64,000 nt of DNA, from assembly GCF_000835495.1 (NCBI RefSeq), contig NW_015622543.1, positions 1,596,239-1,660,238 of the forward strand, written 5' to 3'. Under the pieces are notes generated by a model, which did not search any database, was not told where the DNA came from, and was given only the letters and a program-made list of their open reading frames with translations. The translations under genes were made by a program, and so were the position numbers. The stretch comes from Cladophialophora immunda. Its lineage: Eukaryota; Ascomycota; Eurotiomycetes; Chaetothyriales; Herpotrichiellaceae. Positions 10,911 to 23,421 of this stretch are shown in pieces; the first letter of the stretch is position 1; each line of letters starts with the position of its first letter.

Positions 10911-11417
10911 GAAGGATCACTTGCAGGACGGTGCCCGCGTGGTACCTTTTCTAGAGGATGGTTTGACAAATGAGATGGATGCTGTGCCTCTGCACCGGAA
11001 CTAAGGCATAGGACGTCATGACATGCTTGCGATGGACAAGGTCAGTGGAGGCACACTATCCCGGAGCTGGATTTACGAAGAAGTCAACACTGAGACATTA
11101 ACACGAAGGGGCCAGCGTAGAAGAAGTAGAGCTTCAGGCATAAGTTTGGACACGACACAGTCTGTATGGGCGCAGTTTGGAGAAATGCGAAGTGACCTCA
11201 CATTCTTTGGTCTCCGCAACCTAGAAGCCCGGCTCCTCCGGCGAAATGGTTGTTCCATGCCCGTGACGTTGTAACCCCCGAAGTCCGTATCAAAGGATCC
11301 TGTGTTTCTCCTTGACTATCTTCATAATAATGCGTCCGCCAGCAATTCTGTTGATCTGATTGCGAGCTCTCGTCGTCATCCTTCGTCAATTCCCGCCCCC
11401 AACGCTGCCTGAAACTC
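10911..11417. other. intergenic region
   Basis: About 0.5 kb between the scramblase ATG and the 3' end of the next minus-strand gene. Nothing else is recognised. Confidence 0.55.
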
Positions 11418-13416
11418 TCAACCTTTCATCTCGTTGTCTGCCACGCGGAGCTCATGCGTAGCCTCATTCCACAGCTCCATCGCAGGCCTGTCCACCACAG
11501 GATCCCACCAAAGAAATTTGGAAACGTGCCTTTTGAACTCCGCCCAAGTTCCGGAACTGAAACTCGCGTCCGATTTGGTCCTTCTCAATCTGGTCCTCAA
11601 GCGGTCTTGGAACCACCGCCGGTGCTCGGTGAAAGATGCAGCAATTCCACCCATGACCAGCACCCACAGGACCATGTCCGAGACCGGATGTTTGAAATCT
11701 TCTGTTACGATCTTCAGGTCTTGGAATTCTTCCAAAAGCTGCCTCAGCTCTCGAGCGAGGCGTGGCTTTATCTTGGTGCAGCTCGGCATTGGAAAGAGGA
11801 CCATATCACTATAAATCTGCAAGTGATTCGAGGTCAGTGACTCTAACATTGAGGATGTGATGCAATGGACCTCAGCGCCGAAATGGTGCTAGTACTCGAG
11901 ACTTGAATTTCGGTGCAATAATGAAAAGAAATGGTGAGAAAGATACGTGCTGAAAGATCAACTCACCAATGATCCTAAACGACAGCAGTTATTCACTAGT
12001 TGCTCCAGACCCAACCCTTCTCTTGGGTCGAGTTCCAGGAACGATCGATGCGCCTCATTTGCCGCAAGCATAACGTCAACCAGGCACGGTTGGCTATTTT
12101 CGTGGCGATGGTAGTGGTCCAGCGCCACTGTAGCTTCCACACCCTTCACTACCGCTTCGCGCACGCCCGTGGTGAGAGAATCGTCAATGCTGTGGAATCC
12201 ACCTCCGAGTTTCTCGGACAGCAACGTGGCTTTGGCGTCAAGAACGTGCCTACCGCTGCTCACGATTGAATGATACGGCCGGATTCGAGGGTACAGGAGT
12301 CTGTCGCCGGTCCGCGACGCGTGGTGGAGGTCAGCCCTTGATCACGGGTGAGCAGACATTCTGTTTTCTGAAATCCACAGCTACTCACAAAAGAAGCCAG
12401 TCCGGCAAAGCCAGATGTTTAAGCGCGGAGATTCCTCCCCGAGCCCTGACCAATTGCTCCAGCGCCGCGGCATAACTCGGCATTAGCGTGAGTCTCCCAT
12501 AGAGATGCATGTATTGAGAGGTAGCCAGCGGCGATCGAGGGTGGCATTCTGGCATCGACGATTCGATATCAGCGTTGACACCTAATATCAGAACGCTCAT
12601 CATGAGGTCCTCCGAGGCCGGCCCGTCGAGATTCTCAATCCTCTGCTTCAGCAATCTGATAGCCTTGGAGTAGTGAGATAAACGGGCGAGACCGAGCGCC
12701 TCCGAAACCTTGGGGACATTTTGTAAAGCTAGGTTCAGGCCGCAGGCGAGAGCAACCTGGACGTGGAAAAGTAATTCGTCGTCGAGGCCGTGGTGTCTCC
12801 ATTCGCGCTTTGCAACAGCCAGATTCTCGCCTCGTACCGAGCAGAGCATGTCGGGCCATATTCTGTCGAAAGCTTTGCCTTGTCAGCATAGTGCCATGGA
12901 TATCGGTTTGAAGCTGTGCTCATGACGACTGTAGCAAAGAATCTCCTACCGCGGGTATACCATCGGATCCCGGGACCACCTACCATATTGCACCACCTTC
13001 TCTACATTTTCCGGCAATCTACGTTCAGGATAAGAGTCGAATGGATCTCTGCTCGTTTGTGAAAGAAGCGACTGGACAGACAGTTTAGTTCGGGGAAGAA
13101 GTCTAACGCCCTTGGAATGAGCGGGCGATGGCCGACCGTGGCCCAGCGCCGTCTTAGTCTGGCCCTCGATGCTGAGACGCTCCTCCATCGAGGCCTTGAA
13201 CGACTCGGCAGATTTCACATCTTTGGGCGCGGCTAGCTGGGCCACCTCGTCTTGGGAACTGCTGATCGAGCTGCTGGCCCGATCCTGCTCTCGCGCCTTT
13301 TTCTTCAGGTAAGCGATCTTAGCTGCATGAGATCTGGCATCGGCATCCTGCAGCTCGGCGAGCCGTCGATCCGCCGAAGACTGAGGTTTGGGGTTTTTGA
13401 ACACGAAATGATACAT
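11418..13416 (-). CDS. fungal transcription-factor-like protein without a zinc cluster
   Basis: Proposed exons are 13416-12984, 12878-12389, 12336-11967 and 11816-11418, totalling 1692 nt and closing in frame at 563 residues. Joins give VVQYG-KAFDRIWPDMLCSV, then DWLLL-ADLHHASRTG, then CCRLGSL-IYSDMVLFP. The N-terminus starts MYHFVFKNPKPQS and has a basic Lys/Arg segment. The rest resembles the helical fungal-specific transcription-factor regulatory domain (leucine-rich ALACGLNLAL, RARGGISALKHLALPDW, ADLHHAS). No Cys6 zinc cluster is present. This is a common ascomycete family of unknown target. Two acceptors read AAG, so exact joins at 12879 and 12337 are less certain than the others. An upstream extension to 13566 is possible. 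Confidence 0.75.
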
Positions 13417-14161
13417 GCCTGCCTTTGGCCAGTTGCGTCGATCGGCCGTTTGCCAGATGTGTAGGTGCGTAGGTCGAGTGACATGGCTTTCCTCGTATTG
13501 ATGAGTGAGAGTCGACGGGAGCCAAAGGCGATTGAAGGTGGACTTAATCTCTTTTTTTCTTCCCAATTTTCCCCCTTACTTCAAGCCTAGTTGGATGGCG
13601 AGTGGCCCAGGTGCCCCGTGTCGCCACAGTAAGACCGCACACCTCGAAATTGGGTAGTATCAAGCACCGCAAGGAGCGTGTAATCGATTTGTGTACGGCT
13701 GTGTGCGGCCGCCTCCACCGCCTCCGTTTCACCCGTCGCCAATTTGTCTACTACCCAGAGACTCTCCGGCTGAGCGGGTGCCTCTCCAGCCAGTATGACA
13801 AAGCACTAAATGATCATGATGACAGCCTATAGACACCTGCGCAAGACGGGCAATGGCGACAAAGTATTGTACGCATTAAATTCGATCCCGGCGATACCTT
13901 GAGCCAAGAGAATGATCGACTATTTCCCTAGTCTCGCCGATCTTAAAGTTGACGCCGCAGATCCTCTGAAGAACCATGAGGCTGAAAGGGCTCAAAACCT
14001 GTCATTTGCTGCCTTTAAGCAGCCTCGTTGCGGTTTGCTCGCACCAAATTCAAGAAATTGCATTTGTCTGACTCAACGGTGGAATATTCATTTGTCAAGT
14101 CCAGCTCGGTGCTGCTCAGCATGATCACAGGCCTGAACGAAAGGCCATGTCGCTCAACGCA
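13417..14161. other. intergenic region
   Basis: About 0.75 kb. It holds the promoter of the minus-strand transcription-factor-like gene and the 3' flank of the HET gene. Short plus-strand open stretches (13602-13832, 13912-14124) show no domain. Confidence 0.5.
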
Positions 14162-16759
14162 TCAATCGACGCACCATGTGGTCGCCTCGTTGCTCAGCGT
14201 TACCTTGAAGTAGTCACCCACAAGACAGAAATAGCCCACGCAGCCGACCGCATCCAGAAGAGAGGCCTCCTTGTCGAGAGGACCGTGTTGTTGGCGCTCG
14301 TCGTCGTCTAGTGCGGCGTGGCTCTCAAGCTCCAAGAGCTCCGAAAGCCTAGGGTAGCTCTCCACCCACGACCTGATGCTGTCGTGGAACTCGTCCACGA
14401 CGTCTTCGTCGTCCTCGCTCTCGATTCCATCGTCCTGGAGCTCCTGGTGCTCGCTCCTGTACCCGGCTGCACAGGTCACAGCTTCGTCGAAGTATGCCCA
14501 GTGCTCAGGGGGTACCATGTTGACACTGACATGAGTGTGTGCCTTGACTCGAGGAGTTGCGGCAGATGGGAGATAGGTCACAAAAACCCCTAGATAGCTT
14601 GGTCTCTCGGGCTCATTTTCACTGTTGTCATCGTCGCTCTCTGCTCCGATAAGCAGATCATAGTCGGTGACGTTCGGTTCCTCGACGAGAAGTAATATTC
14701 CGGGGGCTTCTTGCCGATAGAGGGGCTCTCGTGGGGTCTGGTGCCACAGATCCGTTACGAAGCAGGTATACCAAGCTCCGTTCTGGTCTTGGAGGAGAAA
14801 ATCCCACCTCGTCGCCTCGAATTCTTGGATATCTCGGCAGATTTGGATGAGATTCCGCCTGGATGCTAAAGATGATGCATCGCTTGAGCATCCAGCATCG
14901 AATGTCATTGATGGCGTGTCAACCAGAAGGCCATCCTCGGTGGGTGTCGCGTAGAGGGCGAAGTTGTACATTGGTAGAGCTGTAAGACCATGATTTGAGC
15001 CGCCTAACAGGGTGGCCGGAGCCCAATGAATCCCATCCAGGTCGAGCTTTGGTAAGAACTTTGTGAAAACCAGATCAATTGGTAGATACGCTGGTGGCAT
15101 CTGCCGCCACAAGGCAGCCATTTTCTGACTGTCGTTGGCTGCAATAATCTCTGACAAGTCAAGTTCAAGGATCGCTCCTAGGCACAAAGCCTCATCGCTC
15201 TGCCAACTAGTCTGACGTGAAACGAGCGCAGCCTTGATCTGCGAAAGCTGCAGTAACTCCTCTTCAACGTCACTGTCGCGGGTCAGGGTGGTTGCCGTGT
15301 ACAAGCTTGTCATCTGGTATGCCACATTGGTTGATGGAAGTGACGGAATCTGGTTTTCCCGCAATTCCGCTTGCCATGCACTGATGTATCGATGGAGGTT
15401 GATCGCCGTGTCGCTGAATTGAAACCAGATCTGCCGTGCCAGTCGGCCCTCAGAGAATGTCCACAGACGAGAAGTCCACCCTGAAAGTGATATTCGAGCA
15501 AGTATCTCGATCGCCGACATATTTGCACACGTTCGTGTCTGGAGGTATGAGTCTATCACCAGAACACCAGCGGCATGCCGGAAGATATCGCTGAGGCGCA
15601 GAACAGCCTTCCTTCGGAGCTCAAGAGGATGGCGAGGCAGGCACAAAGTATCCATCCAGATTGGTGTCTGGGTGCCCGGTGTCAGCCCTAAAGCATCGAC
15701 GTTCGCTTGCAGATTGCGGAGGAAGCACGATGGAAGAGCATTGGAGTCCAAGTTGCCGTGACCATCCGCCCACACATGCGAGATCGCCACATATGTTGGA
15801 GTCTTTCGTTGATTATGCAAAGCTAATGTCATTCTCCCTCGAGTCTCTTGCACTGTGAATAGGGCGATAGAGCCTTCTTGGACGGTATTAAGCAGCGAAG
15901 GGGTCGCAAGTTCTTGGAAGTTGCAATTGCAAGCCTCGTCTAGATGCTGGACCTTATACAGTTGCGGGTCAACAAATGGTGAGTTGCACTGTTCAGCGCT
16001 ACAAGTTGAATGTAGATCGTGCACCTGAGGGGTTTCTAGGTTCGCAGCATACCATAAAGCTCCTGCGCCGATGCCGTTGCTAATGAAACTGTATATTCTG
16101 TTGGGGCAGAAATGCTGCATTCTCTGCGTCACAGGTTGGGAAAGAGACGCCGAGAGCGTCCATGCAGGAAAGTCCTCATCGTGGTAGCCTCTTTCAAGAG
16201 CAATGCTAGCAATAGTACGACCTAGATAATCGCCTAGAGCAGCGATGCTAAGTCCGACATGGCTGATGATGGTGTGCTCCCTCGTTTCGTATGCGTCGAC
16301 AATGCGGTCAAGCATATCGTCGGCGTTCTTCAGTACAGAGTAGCATTCATCAACCCAGGCTTCGAGCCGATGGGCTGACTGCCTGGTATTCATTCTGGGC
16401 AGGTGCGAAAGCGCCTCGACAGACCAGTCGCTAACAATGTTGGTGAGGGGCTCAGACGAAAACTGTGGAGTGCCAGTAGGCGTCGTCTTGCGGAAGAGAG
16501 CAGGCTCAACCTGGCGACCAGTGATCTGAAATAATAGACCAAAGTAGAGCCATGTCTGTAGAAACGCGCCAACCTCACGCTCGTCATAGACTTGTTGGTC
16601 GCGGCGGAAAAGGAGAAAAGGGCTATCAGCCTCAGGCACCTGCCAACCTGCCCGAGACGGATACGTCTCGAAGTCACCGCCATCGTACCGCTCATTGCAC
16701 AGGAAAGGGACAATCAGCGACTTGATCAACGGAGCGGGAGGAAGAGGCAGGTGGTCTAT
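14162..16759 (-). CDS. heterokaryon-incompatibility (HET) domain protein, start codon uncertain
   Basis: One long open frame. The HET domain sits mid-protein: TYVAISHVWADGHGN, then PIWMDTLCLP, RRKAVLRLSDIFRHA, and the SGWTSRLWTFSEGRLA block. In this family it forms a TIR-like fold linked to fungal self/non-self recognition and cell death. The N-terminal part (LCNERYDGGDFETYP, then AFLQTWLYFGLLF) also matches long HET proteins. There is no in-frame ATG before residue Met112 (counted from the TTG at 16729). Upstream of that TTG the frame reads I-DHLPLPPAP, which is how many relatives begin (M-DHLPLP), with ATA at 16759-16757 where ATG is expected. The frame closes upstream at a TAG near 16840. 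It is either a missing 5' exon, a non-ATG start, or a damaged gene (865 residues from the ATA). Confidence 0.75.
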   Translation of the reverse strand: MDHLPLPPAPLIKSLIVPFLCNERYDGGDFETYPSRAGWQVPEADSPFLLFRRDQQVYDEREVGAFLQTWLYFGLLFQITGRQVEPALFRKTTPTGTPQFSSEPLTNIVSDWSVEALSHLPRMNTRQSAHRLEAWVDECYSVLKNADDMLDRIVDAYETREHTIISHVGLSIAALGDYLGRTIASIALERGYHDEDFPAWTLSASLSQPVTQRMQHFCPNRIYSFISNGIGAGALWYAANLETPQVHDLHSTCSAEQCNSPFVDPQLYKVQHLDEACNCNFQELATPSLLNTVQEGSIALFTVQETRGRMTLALHNQRKTPTYVAISHVWADGHGNLDSNALPSCFLRNLQANVDALGLTPGTQTPIWMDTLCLPRHPLELRRKAVLRLSDIFRHAAGVLVIDSYLQTRTCANMSAIEILARISLSGWTSRLWTFSEGRLARQIWFQFSDTAINLHRYISAWQAELRENQIPSLPSTNVAYQMTSLYTATTLTRDSDVEEELLQLSQIKAALVSRQTSWQSDEALCLGAILELDLSEIIAANDSQKMAALWRQMPPAYLPIDLVFTKFLPKLDLDGIHWAPATLLGGSNHGLTALPMYNFALYATPTEDGLLVDTPSMTFDAGCSSDASSLASRRNLIQICRDIQEFEATRWDFLLQDQNGAWYTCFVTDLWHQTPREPLYRQEAPGILLLVEEPNVTDYDLLIGAESDDDNSENEPERPSYLGVFVTYLPSAATPRVKAHTHVSVNMVPPEHWAYFDEAVTCAAGYRSEHQELQDDGIESEDDEDVVDEFHDSIRSWVESYPRLSELLELESHAALDDDERQQHGPLDKEASLLDAVGCVGYFCLVGDYFKVTLSNEATTWCVD

Positions 16760-17567
16760 GTCACCGAGGGATAATGCTGGACTGACTAAAATTGGCGCAA
16801 GTACTATATGTCGTCCAGAAATCGCGGGGGAGGCGTAAAACTACTCAAGCCACCCAGATCCCTCCCTAGCTATCTCTACCCGGCGTCAGTGATTTCTGCC
16901 TTCCTAAAAACACTGAGCGGCACGGCTCTGCTGGTGACAAATACCCAATTCCGCCCCCAGCGGAGCAAACAAATGCGCCCTGCCTCATCCAATAGTCGCC
17001 CGTAACGCGCCGTTGAGCCTTGTTTACTTGTACAACTGTTACCACTGGTGGCACTGCTTGAACTAATGAGCGTTTAGGGGGCCGACAGATCGACGGTATG
17101 ATTGGAAATGGGCCTGATTGAGGCGCCCAACCACCCCACTACCGATGGTACTGGTAGACCTCTCTAGGCTGGCTGTCTGGCGGTTGCAGGCCATGATTAT
17201 GCCAGGAATTTGAGGTGCTTGTACAAAGAGCCAACCTATATTGACAGCTTTCTGGGCCATTTACGGCCTCAATTGCCTCTATATGAAGCGGACACCTGTG
17301 CTAGGCATGAGGCTCGTCAGGGAATAGAGGCAGGTCTGGCCAAGCCCAATTTCGCCCTGACTGGGTTCTGAAAACAATACCAGAAACTAGGCGCTGCTGC
17401 ACAGGCGGCCCCAGGCATGGGTGGGCTGCCTTTGCAAATATGGGGCAACTCACGTTTCAGAGATCAAAATGGGCGCCTGCGTCCGAGTTCTTTGTCGTTG
17501 TCCTCTGCATCATTCTTCTGTTGTCGTCGCTCCTGCTGCTACTGTTATCGAGGTCCACGTCGACATC
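16760..17567. other. divergent intergenic region, HET / kelch gene
   Basis: About 0.8 kb. A microexon supplying the HET initiator could be here, but no CAT (minus-strand ATG) occurs between 16760 and 16985. No other gene is recognised. Confidence 0.5.
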
Positions 17568-19510
17568 ATGCTGGGCGCAATTGTTGCGCTCGGCCTCGCT
17601 GCCGTTCATGCATCTGAAGCGGCCCTCATCCGCGACACTATTTTAGAGTGGTTCTGGCTTGCTTGTACGGACCTACCCTTCCCTTTGCGACAGACTGCTG
17701 TGCTTGGTACTAATTCTCTTAGCGGTGGCTGATAATAACTACCTATATATCACGGGAGGCGAATTTTACGAGCCGGCCGACGATGTGGTGACGATGTACT
17801 ACCGTAAGAGATGGAGGCCCCCCGCATCCCTGAGAGCCCGGTTCTGACCCCGACCAGAAGGCAATACACTTGTGGTCGATCTCACACAGTCTTGGACGAA
17901 CCAAACAGTTACTGCTGTTACTTCAGCCACTGATCCGGATGGATTAATCTATGTTCGACAACCGATGCTTTTCTATGACAAGACGCGGAACAAAATAAGC
18001 CGATATGGTGGATGGCCGTACGAAGAAGCAGATTTTCCGTCCTTGCTGTGGTCCTTCACCGCAGGAACATCCGATGTTACGTGGAAGAATGAGACGGCGC
18101 CGTCCACGGACGGACTTTCAACGAGTTCGCCAGGCCCGTTCGCCTCAGCAAATGCCTTCACCAATTCCACTTATTACAACTTCGGTGGGAATGTTGTCAG
18201 CTCGCTTCCCGACATGACTGTCCTGTCTGGTCTGGTCACGCGAGACTTTGTGGCTCAGTCTTGGACGAATTCCACGGCGATCATCCCGAACCAGAGCAGA
18301 TATCGGACGCAGGCCCGCATGGTATACACACCAAATTTCGGGAGCCAAGGGTTTCTTGTGATGGTCGGTGGAGAGGCCCCTCCGACGGAAGCATCTGTCT
18401 ACGAGACTGGGGCACATATGGTTGATATGTCAACAATCACTCTTTATGATATTGAAACAGGAAACTGGTTCACACAAACAGCAACTGGCGACATCCCCCC
18501 TCCAAGGTCGGAATTCTGCGCCGTTGGAGCAGCATCTAGGGGCGGCAAAAGATTCGAATTGTAAGAACTCCCCCAAGACACAGCATCTGGGTTTTGCTGT
18601 ACTAAAGACACTCTCCCAGGTTCGTTTACGGTGGTTCAACCAATTCTACATTTGATCTGAACCACTCTTCCGACGAGGGCTATCTTAATGTCTACGCGCT
18701 CTCTCTGCCTGCTTTTCGGTGGTTCAAGTCGAACTCTACAACCCCGGTCCGCCGAGCTTGCCATGCCTGCTCCGTCATCGGCAACCGACAGATGGTGTCG
18801 ATAGGTGGCAGGCTGCCTAGTTCCTTGCAAGCACTGGGTGCCGAACAAGATCCTTGGGCAAGCGGCCTGGGAGTCTTCGATATGACGGACTTTGAATGGG
18901 TGGATCATTACGATGCAGCTGCAGCTGCCTATGAAACGCCCGACGTGGTCAAACAGTATTACTCTGACAGCTACCAAGAGCCAACTTGGAGTGATGCAAC
19001 ATTGGCCACGATTTTTGGTACGTCGTCTTCGCGCTTCGTGTTGTTGAGGTTTGGAACCTTGCTGACTGCCGTTCTCCAGCATTTACACCACCCGCAAACT
19101 CGTCTTCCAATTCTACTTCCTCAGGCGATTCAGGCAGTTCCTCAGACAGTTCCTCAGGCACTTCGGGTAGTCAATCATCCTCATCATTCACTTCCGCGAA
19201 GAAGGGTAATGCAGGCGCGATAGCCGGCGGTGTTGTTGGGGGCGTCGCACTACTCGCAGCAATCCTCGGGCTGTGGTACTGGGTGGCAATACGACGAAGA
19301 CGACAGGCCCGGGCTGAATTCGCTGCCACAACGGACAGCAAAATCGACTACAAACCACCTCTCGAAGCGGCCTCAACACCAATGTTTGAAGTGGACGATA
19401 ACTCCCGGTCGGAACTACACGGATTGTCGCCCAAGCCCCAGATTATCGCGGAGTTGCCTGTCAACGAGGAACCGCAGAGAAATGTCGGTCCTGGTGCGGC
19501 AAGGAGATGA
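17568..19510 (+). CDS. secreted/membrane kelch-repeat protein with Ser-rich stalk and one TM helix
   Basis: Five exons: 17568-17664, 17723-17803, 17858-18560, 18620-19017 and 19080-19510, with introns of 54-62 bp. The 1710 nt close in frame at 569 residues. A short signal peptide (MLGAIVALGLAAVHASEA) precedes kelch-type blades: YLYITGGEFY, FYDKTRNKISRYGGWP, YYNFGGNVVS, FLVMVGGEAPP, LFVYGGSTNS and HACSVIGNRQMVSIGG. A Ser/Asn-rich stalk follows, then a Gly/Ala/Leu-rich membrane helix (about 472-497), an RRRRQAR stop-transfer and a 70-residue cytoplasmic tail. Many NxS/T sites suggest heavy glycosylation. This is the layout of a common ascomycete cell-surface family with unknown ligand. Intron 1 carries a perfect TACTAAT branch site at 17708-17714. 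Confidence 0.87.
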
Positions 19511-21584
19511 CAATGTAAAACGTGACGATCATTAGAACAACCCCAGCGCCGGCGTTTCGGAGGGTGAGGGCTTTTGTAAAGAAAAATGTGTATAGAATTG
19601 TGCAAATTTTGGAAACGCATCACGCCCAAAACAGCCCGGATTCGGTTTTTGAAGATCCGCGAGGCATTTCCCCCTTTCCTCTTCGGAATCATTTTTCTGA
19701 GGAAACGTCCCAGGTCTCATGTGTCTTGGACTGCACAGCTGTGCGTCTCAGCCGTGTTCCGCATTTCGTACGGCAGGAGTTTCGGCAGAGCCACTAATAT
19801 TGCACAAGACGCTGCCAATCATGACCCTCCCCCTGCAATTTCTCCCGAACAACCCCTTTTTCTTGTCCCCAAGCTAGGCACCTAGGGAAGGACGAGAACA
19901 GTGAGTTGAGAGTAGGCCGAGGGGTGTCTTTCACAGAACCTTGGACACCAGGCTGCGGCCCCCTATTTTTCTTACGTCGATCACCCGAGCTCACGTCGAC
20001 TACCTGGGCCTTGCATCGCATGGTAGAAACGCAGTGCTCCTGTCACTACCGCTGCTTCACACTGTGCGAAGGTGGTGCCATTTGGCTACATCCTGCCACT
20101 TATTCCGCACCGGTGATAAGTTGTTTGCAGCTCACAAGGCTCCCTTGAGACAATAATCCCGTCCCCATTTCCGATTTCCAGTGTCTGACAGGCTTGGAGC
20201 TAGCTATGGGCAGAGTGCATCCTGCTATATTCTTCCTCATTACTCGGATCAGCTACTCTCAGGCGGAAAGTGTGATGATATGAACTGCTTTAGACCCGGC
20301 TCTGCCAGCTTTTGCGTGCAGTTGACCCTCGTATTTACGGCTTGTCAACAGCGGGACGGCTACAGGAATGTACGAAAGCCAGATGCTGCTCGACTGTGGA
20401 TTGATAACAATAGGAAACATTTACATACCACTTCTCCTCTCACCGTAATGCCTGTGGGAGACTCGCGAAAGAGGATGCCGTCCCGAGTCAGCTTTGCTCA
20501 GGAACTAATCTGGAGAGGAAGGTGACCATAACCGCTCTCGAAAGAAGCGCACAACCGTTTCCATCAATAGTTAATCAGAGGTATGTCAGGTCTTCATTAT
20601 CCCATACTCGCCATAAGGGTGCTCGGATCGGCCATAAGATAGAGTATGGGGCTGATGTGTACTCCTGGAGAAAGGAAACAAGTCGTCGCGAAATTCGAGC
20701 GAAAGTGGGCGGAGCTCTCTGCTTCTAAGAGACCGTCATCTTCCGTACCATGAGCGTCGGATGGGTCTTGAGGAGCCTACTTGGCCAACGATGTGTGTCT
20801 CTTTCGAGGATCAAGAATACTGATCCCAAATATCAGTAAGCACCGGGGCATTCATTGTTTGTGTCGATTTCCAAAAAGTAAAGGATCACCACCACCCTGA
20901 CGAGCTTCGCCTTACCATCAACATGTAACTCGTACAGGATAAAAGGCTCACTGAGAAATGGGGCCGAAAGACCCTTTTTTGCAAGGTCATGCTTTCCCCG
21001 AAGCCGAGGAAGAAGTGGTTTATGTTTGATGACGATGTGTTCTTGCCGTTTTCGGCAGGGCCTGACTCGGGTTTTGTCTATACATACATACCTTGGACTT
21101 TTGAGCAAGTGGGCCTCAATATCGTCCCGACGGGCATTTCAGCTCCACTCGGCCTGACAGGGCAGAAGAAGTCTTTGGTGTATTATCCGTCCTCTCAAAT
21201 GCGTCAGCTTCTGAGTCATCCCTCTCGATTCCTGACGCTGGTGGATCTCTTCATCCCCCGTACGAAGTGGATACCGTATGAGGAGGGTAACCTCTTTTGA
21301 AGGTAATTGCCGTATCGGGAATGCAGGTGTATATTAATCTTCGCTGCTGTGCACGGCTCACTAGGCTATGGCCACAGCTCTAGCGGTGGCAGCTGTGAGA
21401 ACTGCGCTGAAAGGTGTTGACCGGAATGTAAACTAAAACATCGATGCAGAGATGGTGTATGCGGTGGAAATGATGCATTAGTTAGCGTCACACGCGACGT
21501 TGCGCCCGCGACTGAATATGCTAAGCTATGACGGATGTTTACGCATGGTCTCTAATCAAAGGCACGTTTTCTCGCCGCTGACAC
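19511..21584. other. 2.1 kb region without a recognisable gene
   Basis: Convergent 3' flanks of the kelch gene and the P450. An open stretch at 20989-21300 (+) encodes KKWFMFDDDVFLPFSAG and more. The DDD context is reminiscent of glycosyltransferases, but the rest does not match anything I know. It overlaps a minus-strand stretch at 20833-21108. Either could be relics; I cannot support a gene. Confidence 0.45.
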
Positions 21585-23421
21585 CTAGAATGTGGCCTTC
21601 TCCAAACTCACATAGCACATTCGAGGGTGCCGGGCCAGTTTGTTCGCGGCCGCCCAGCTGCTGACCTCGGCCGGGGTCCCCTTCAGCTCAAAGTTCCAAA
21701 TCATCATGACCAGGATGATTCGCATCTGGAGATACGCCAGTCTGCGACCGAAGCACGCCCGGGGACCTAGTCCGAATGCGAGATGCGGTCCCGCCTGGGC
21801 GTCGAAGACCTCTTTCCCGGTCGCGGGATCTTGCACGAGCCAGCGCTCGGGGCGGAACATCTTCATGTCTGCTTCATCCGGTGTCCACTGTCCGACCTGG
21901 TTCTTAGCCGCCAGGCTGGATGGGCTGCGCTTTGCATCGTCGACGGGCAGAGGAGGTGACAAATACCCAGGACCGTTCTGCATGAGAAATACGTCGGTGC
22001 CCTTGGGGATGTTGTAGCCCAGCAGTGTGGTGTCGACGGTGGTCGTACGAATCGAGCCATTGAAGAGTTGAGCAGTCCGAGACATCTCCTCAATGGTAGC
22101 GTCCAGGTAGGGGATCTGGGTCTTGATGATCTCTTCCATCGTCGGGTTGCGTTGTTCTGCGGTCGCGCTGGCGTAAGCGGCTCGAAGGTGAGAGCGAAGA
22201 GTGGCTTGGGCAGATTGAGCAGCGGCTAGGTATTTGACGGTCCATGTAAGCGTCGTACTCGTCGTATCGTGGCCACCGATGATGAACCCAAAGAGCTAGC
22301 AGATGTGTCAGCGTGTTATGTCCAGAAACCCCGTGGGTAACGCCGATGTTAGAGCTCCCTGGGAAGTAATTTACCTCATCATAAATTGCCCGGGAATGAT
22401 ACTCTGGTTGTCGATCTTCTTTCTTTGCAGCTGCCGTCTCTCGTTGTAAGATGTCATCAAGTGCTGATCTCTTGACTTGGTTCCCGGAGGATAGCTTGCT
22501 GAGTGACTCGTTGACCATGTCGGAGAACAGCTTCTCCTTGTCGGCTTTGGCCTTTCGCATATAAGGCAGCTGGCGTAGGACCCAGTGAGCAAAACGAGGG
22601 AAAGGCGCCTTGATCGAGACCTCGAGAGATTCTGTGAGCGTTGCAATGGCCTCGAAGGTCGCCGGACGATGAAACTGAGGGAATGACATCGGGTCAGTGA
22701 GGGACTGGGGAAGGTCAATATTTTTGGCCGCCAAAAGTTGCTGCAACTGCGCGAACGTGTTGCTATCCTTGATTTGCAGGCCGAAAGTGGTTGCGAAGAT
22801 GACATCGAGCGCCACGTTGTAGATATCCTGGCCAGCCTCAAAGGCATGCCCCTGCGCCAGTTGAGTCTTGAAGGCCCAAAGCTTTATGAAAGTTTCAGTG
22901 TTGGCGTATATCTGAGGGCCACCAACCCCGTGGAGAAAGGCAGGAGTCATAAGATCTTTCAAGAGATTCCGATGGAGTTTGAATTGCTCCTCCGTGGATT
23001 TCATACTGATATGCATCTCTGGAACCAGCCCCGTGAAGACATCGGCTGTAAAATTAGACCGGTCAAACTCTTTTGTCCGTCGTAGGAGAATGTCAGAGCT
23101 TTCGCGGTGGTCGGATACAATGACCCAAGGCCGGGCGAAAGGTCTTGCAAAGACTTGTACAATAGGCGAGTGATGCTTTGTGATTTGTTCTGCGATCCAG
23201 GGCCAGATTTCTTCGGTTCTGGCCATATAGTTCATCATCTCAGGTATATCGCCAAAGAGAGACCGAGTGGCTGACTCATTGTATGGGATGCCAGGGATGG
23301 GCTTGGGAAGGAGCCTGCGGTAGCCAGTGTAGAGAATGATGATGCAGACAGCAATGAATATGAAGTAGGGGCCAGTTGTTGGCATTGTGTCGACGACAGG
23401 GGGAGCTGTTATCCCTGACAT
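21585..23421 (-). CDS. cytochrome P450 monooxygenase
   Basis: Two exons, 23421-22375 and 22295-21585, split by a 79-bp intron (donor GTAAAT). The coding length closes in frame at 585 residues. An N-terminal membrane anchor (about 18-36, GPYFIFIAVCIIILYTG) is followed by a Pro-rich hinge (LLPKPIPGIP). Diagnostic motifs are the I-helix GGHDTTS starting at 356, E-x-x-R at 419-422 (EEMSR), the PERW motif (FRPERW) and the heme loop FGLGPRACFG with ligand Cys530. It is an ER-anchored oxygenase needing NADPH-P450 reductase. CYP family and substrate cannot be assigned by eye. It is divergent from an ABCA-type transporter, so a role in xenobiotic or metabolite handling is possible. Met13 is an alternative start. 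Confidence 0.92.

Noticed and set aside
20989..21300. possible small glycosyltransferase fragment (WFMFDDDVF)
   Set aside because: A DDD motif alone is not diagnostic, the rest matches nothing known to me, and it overlaps an opposite-strand frame.
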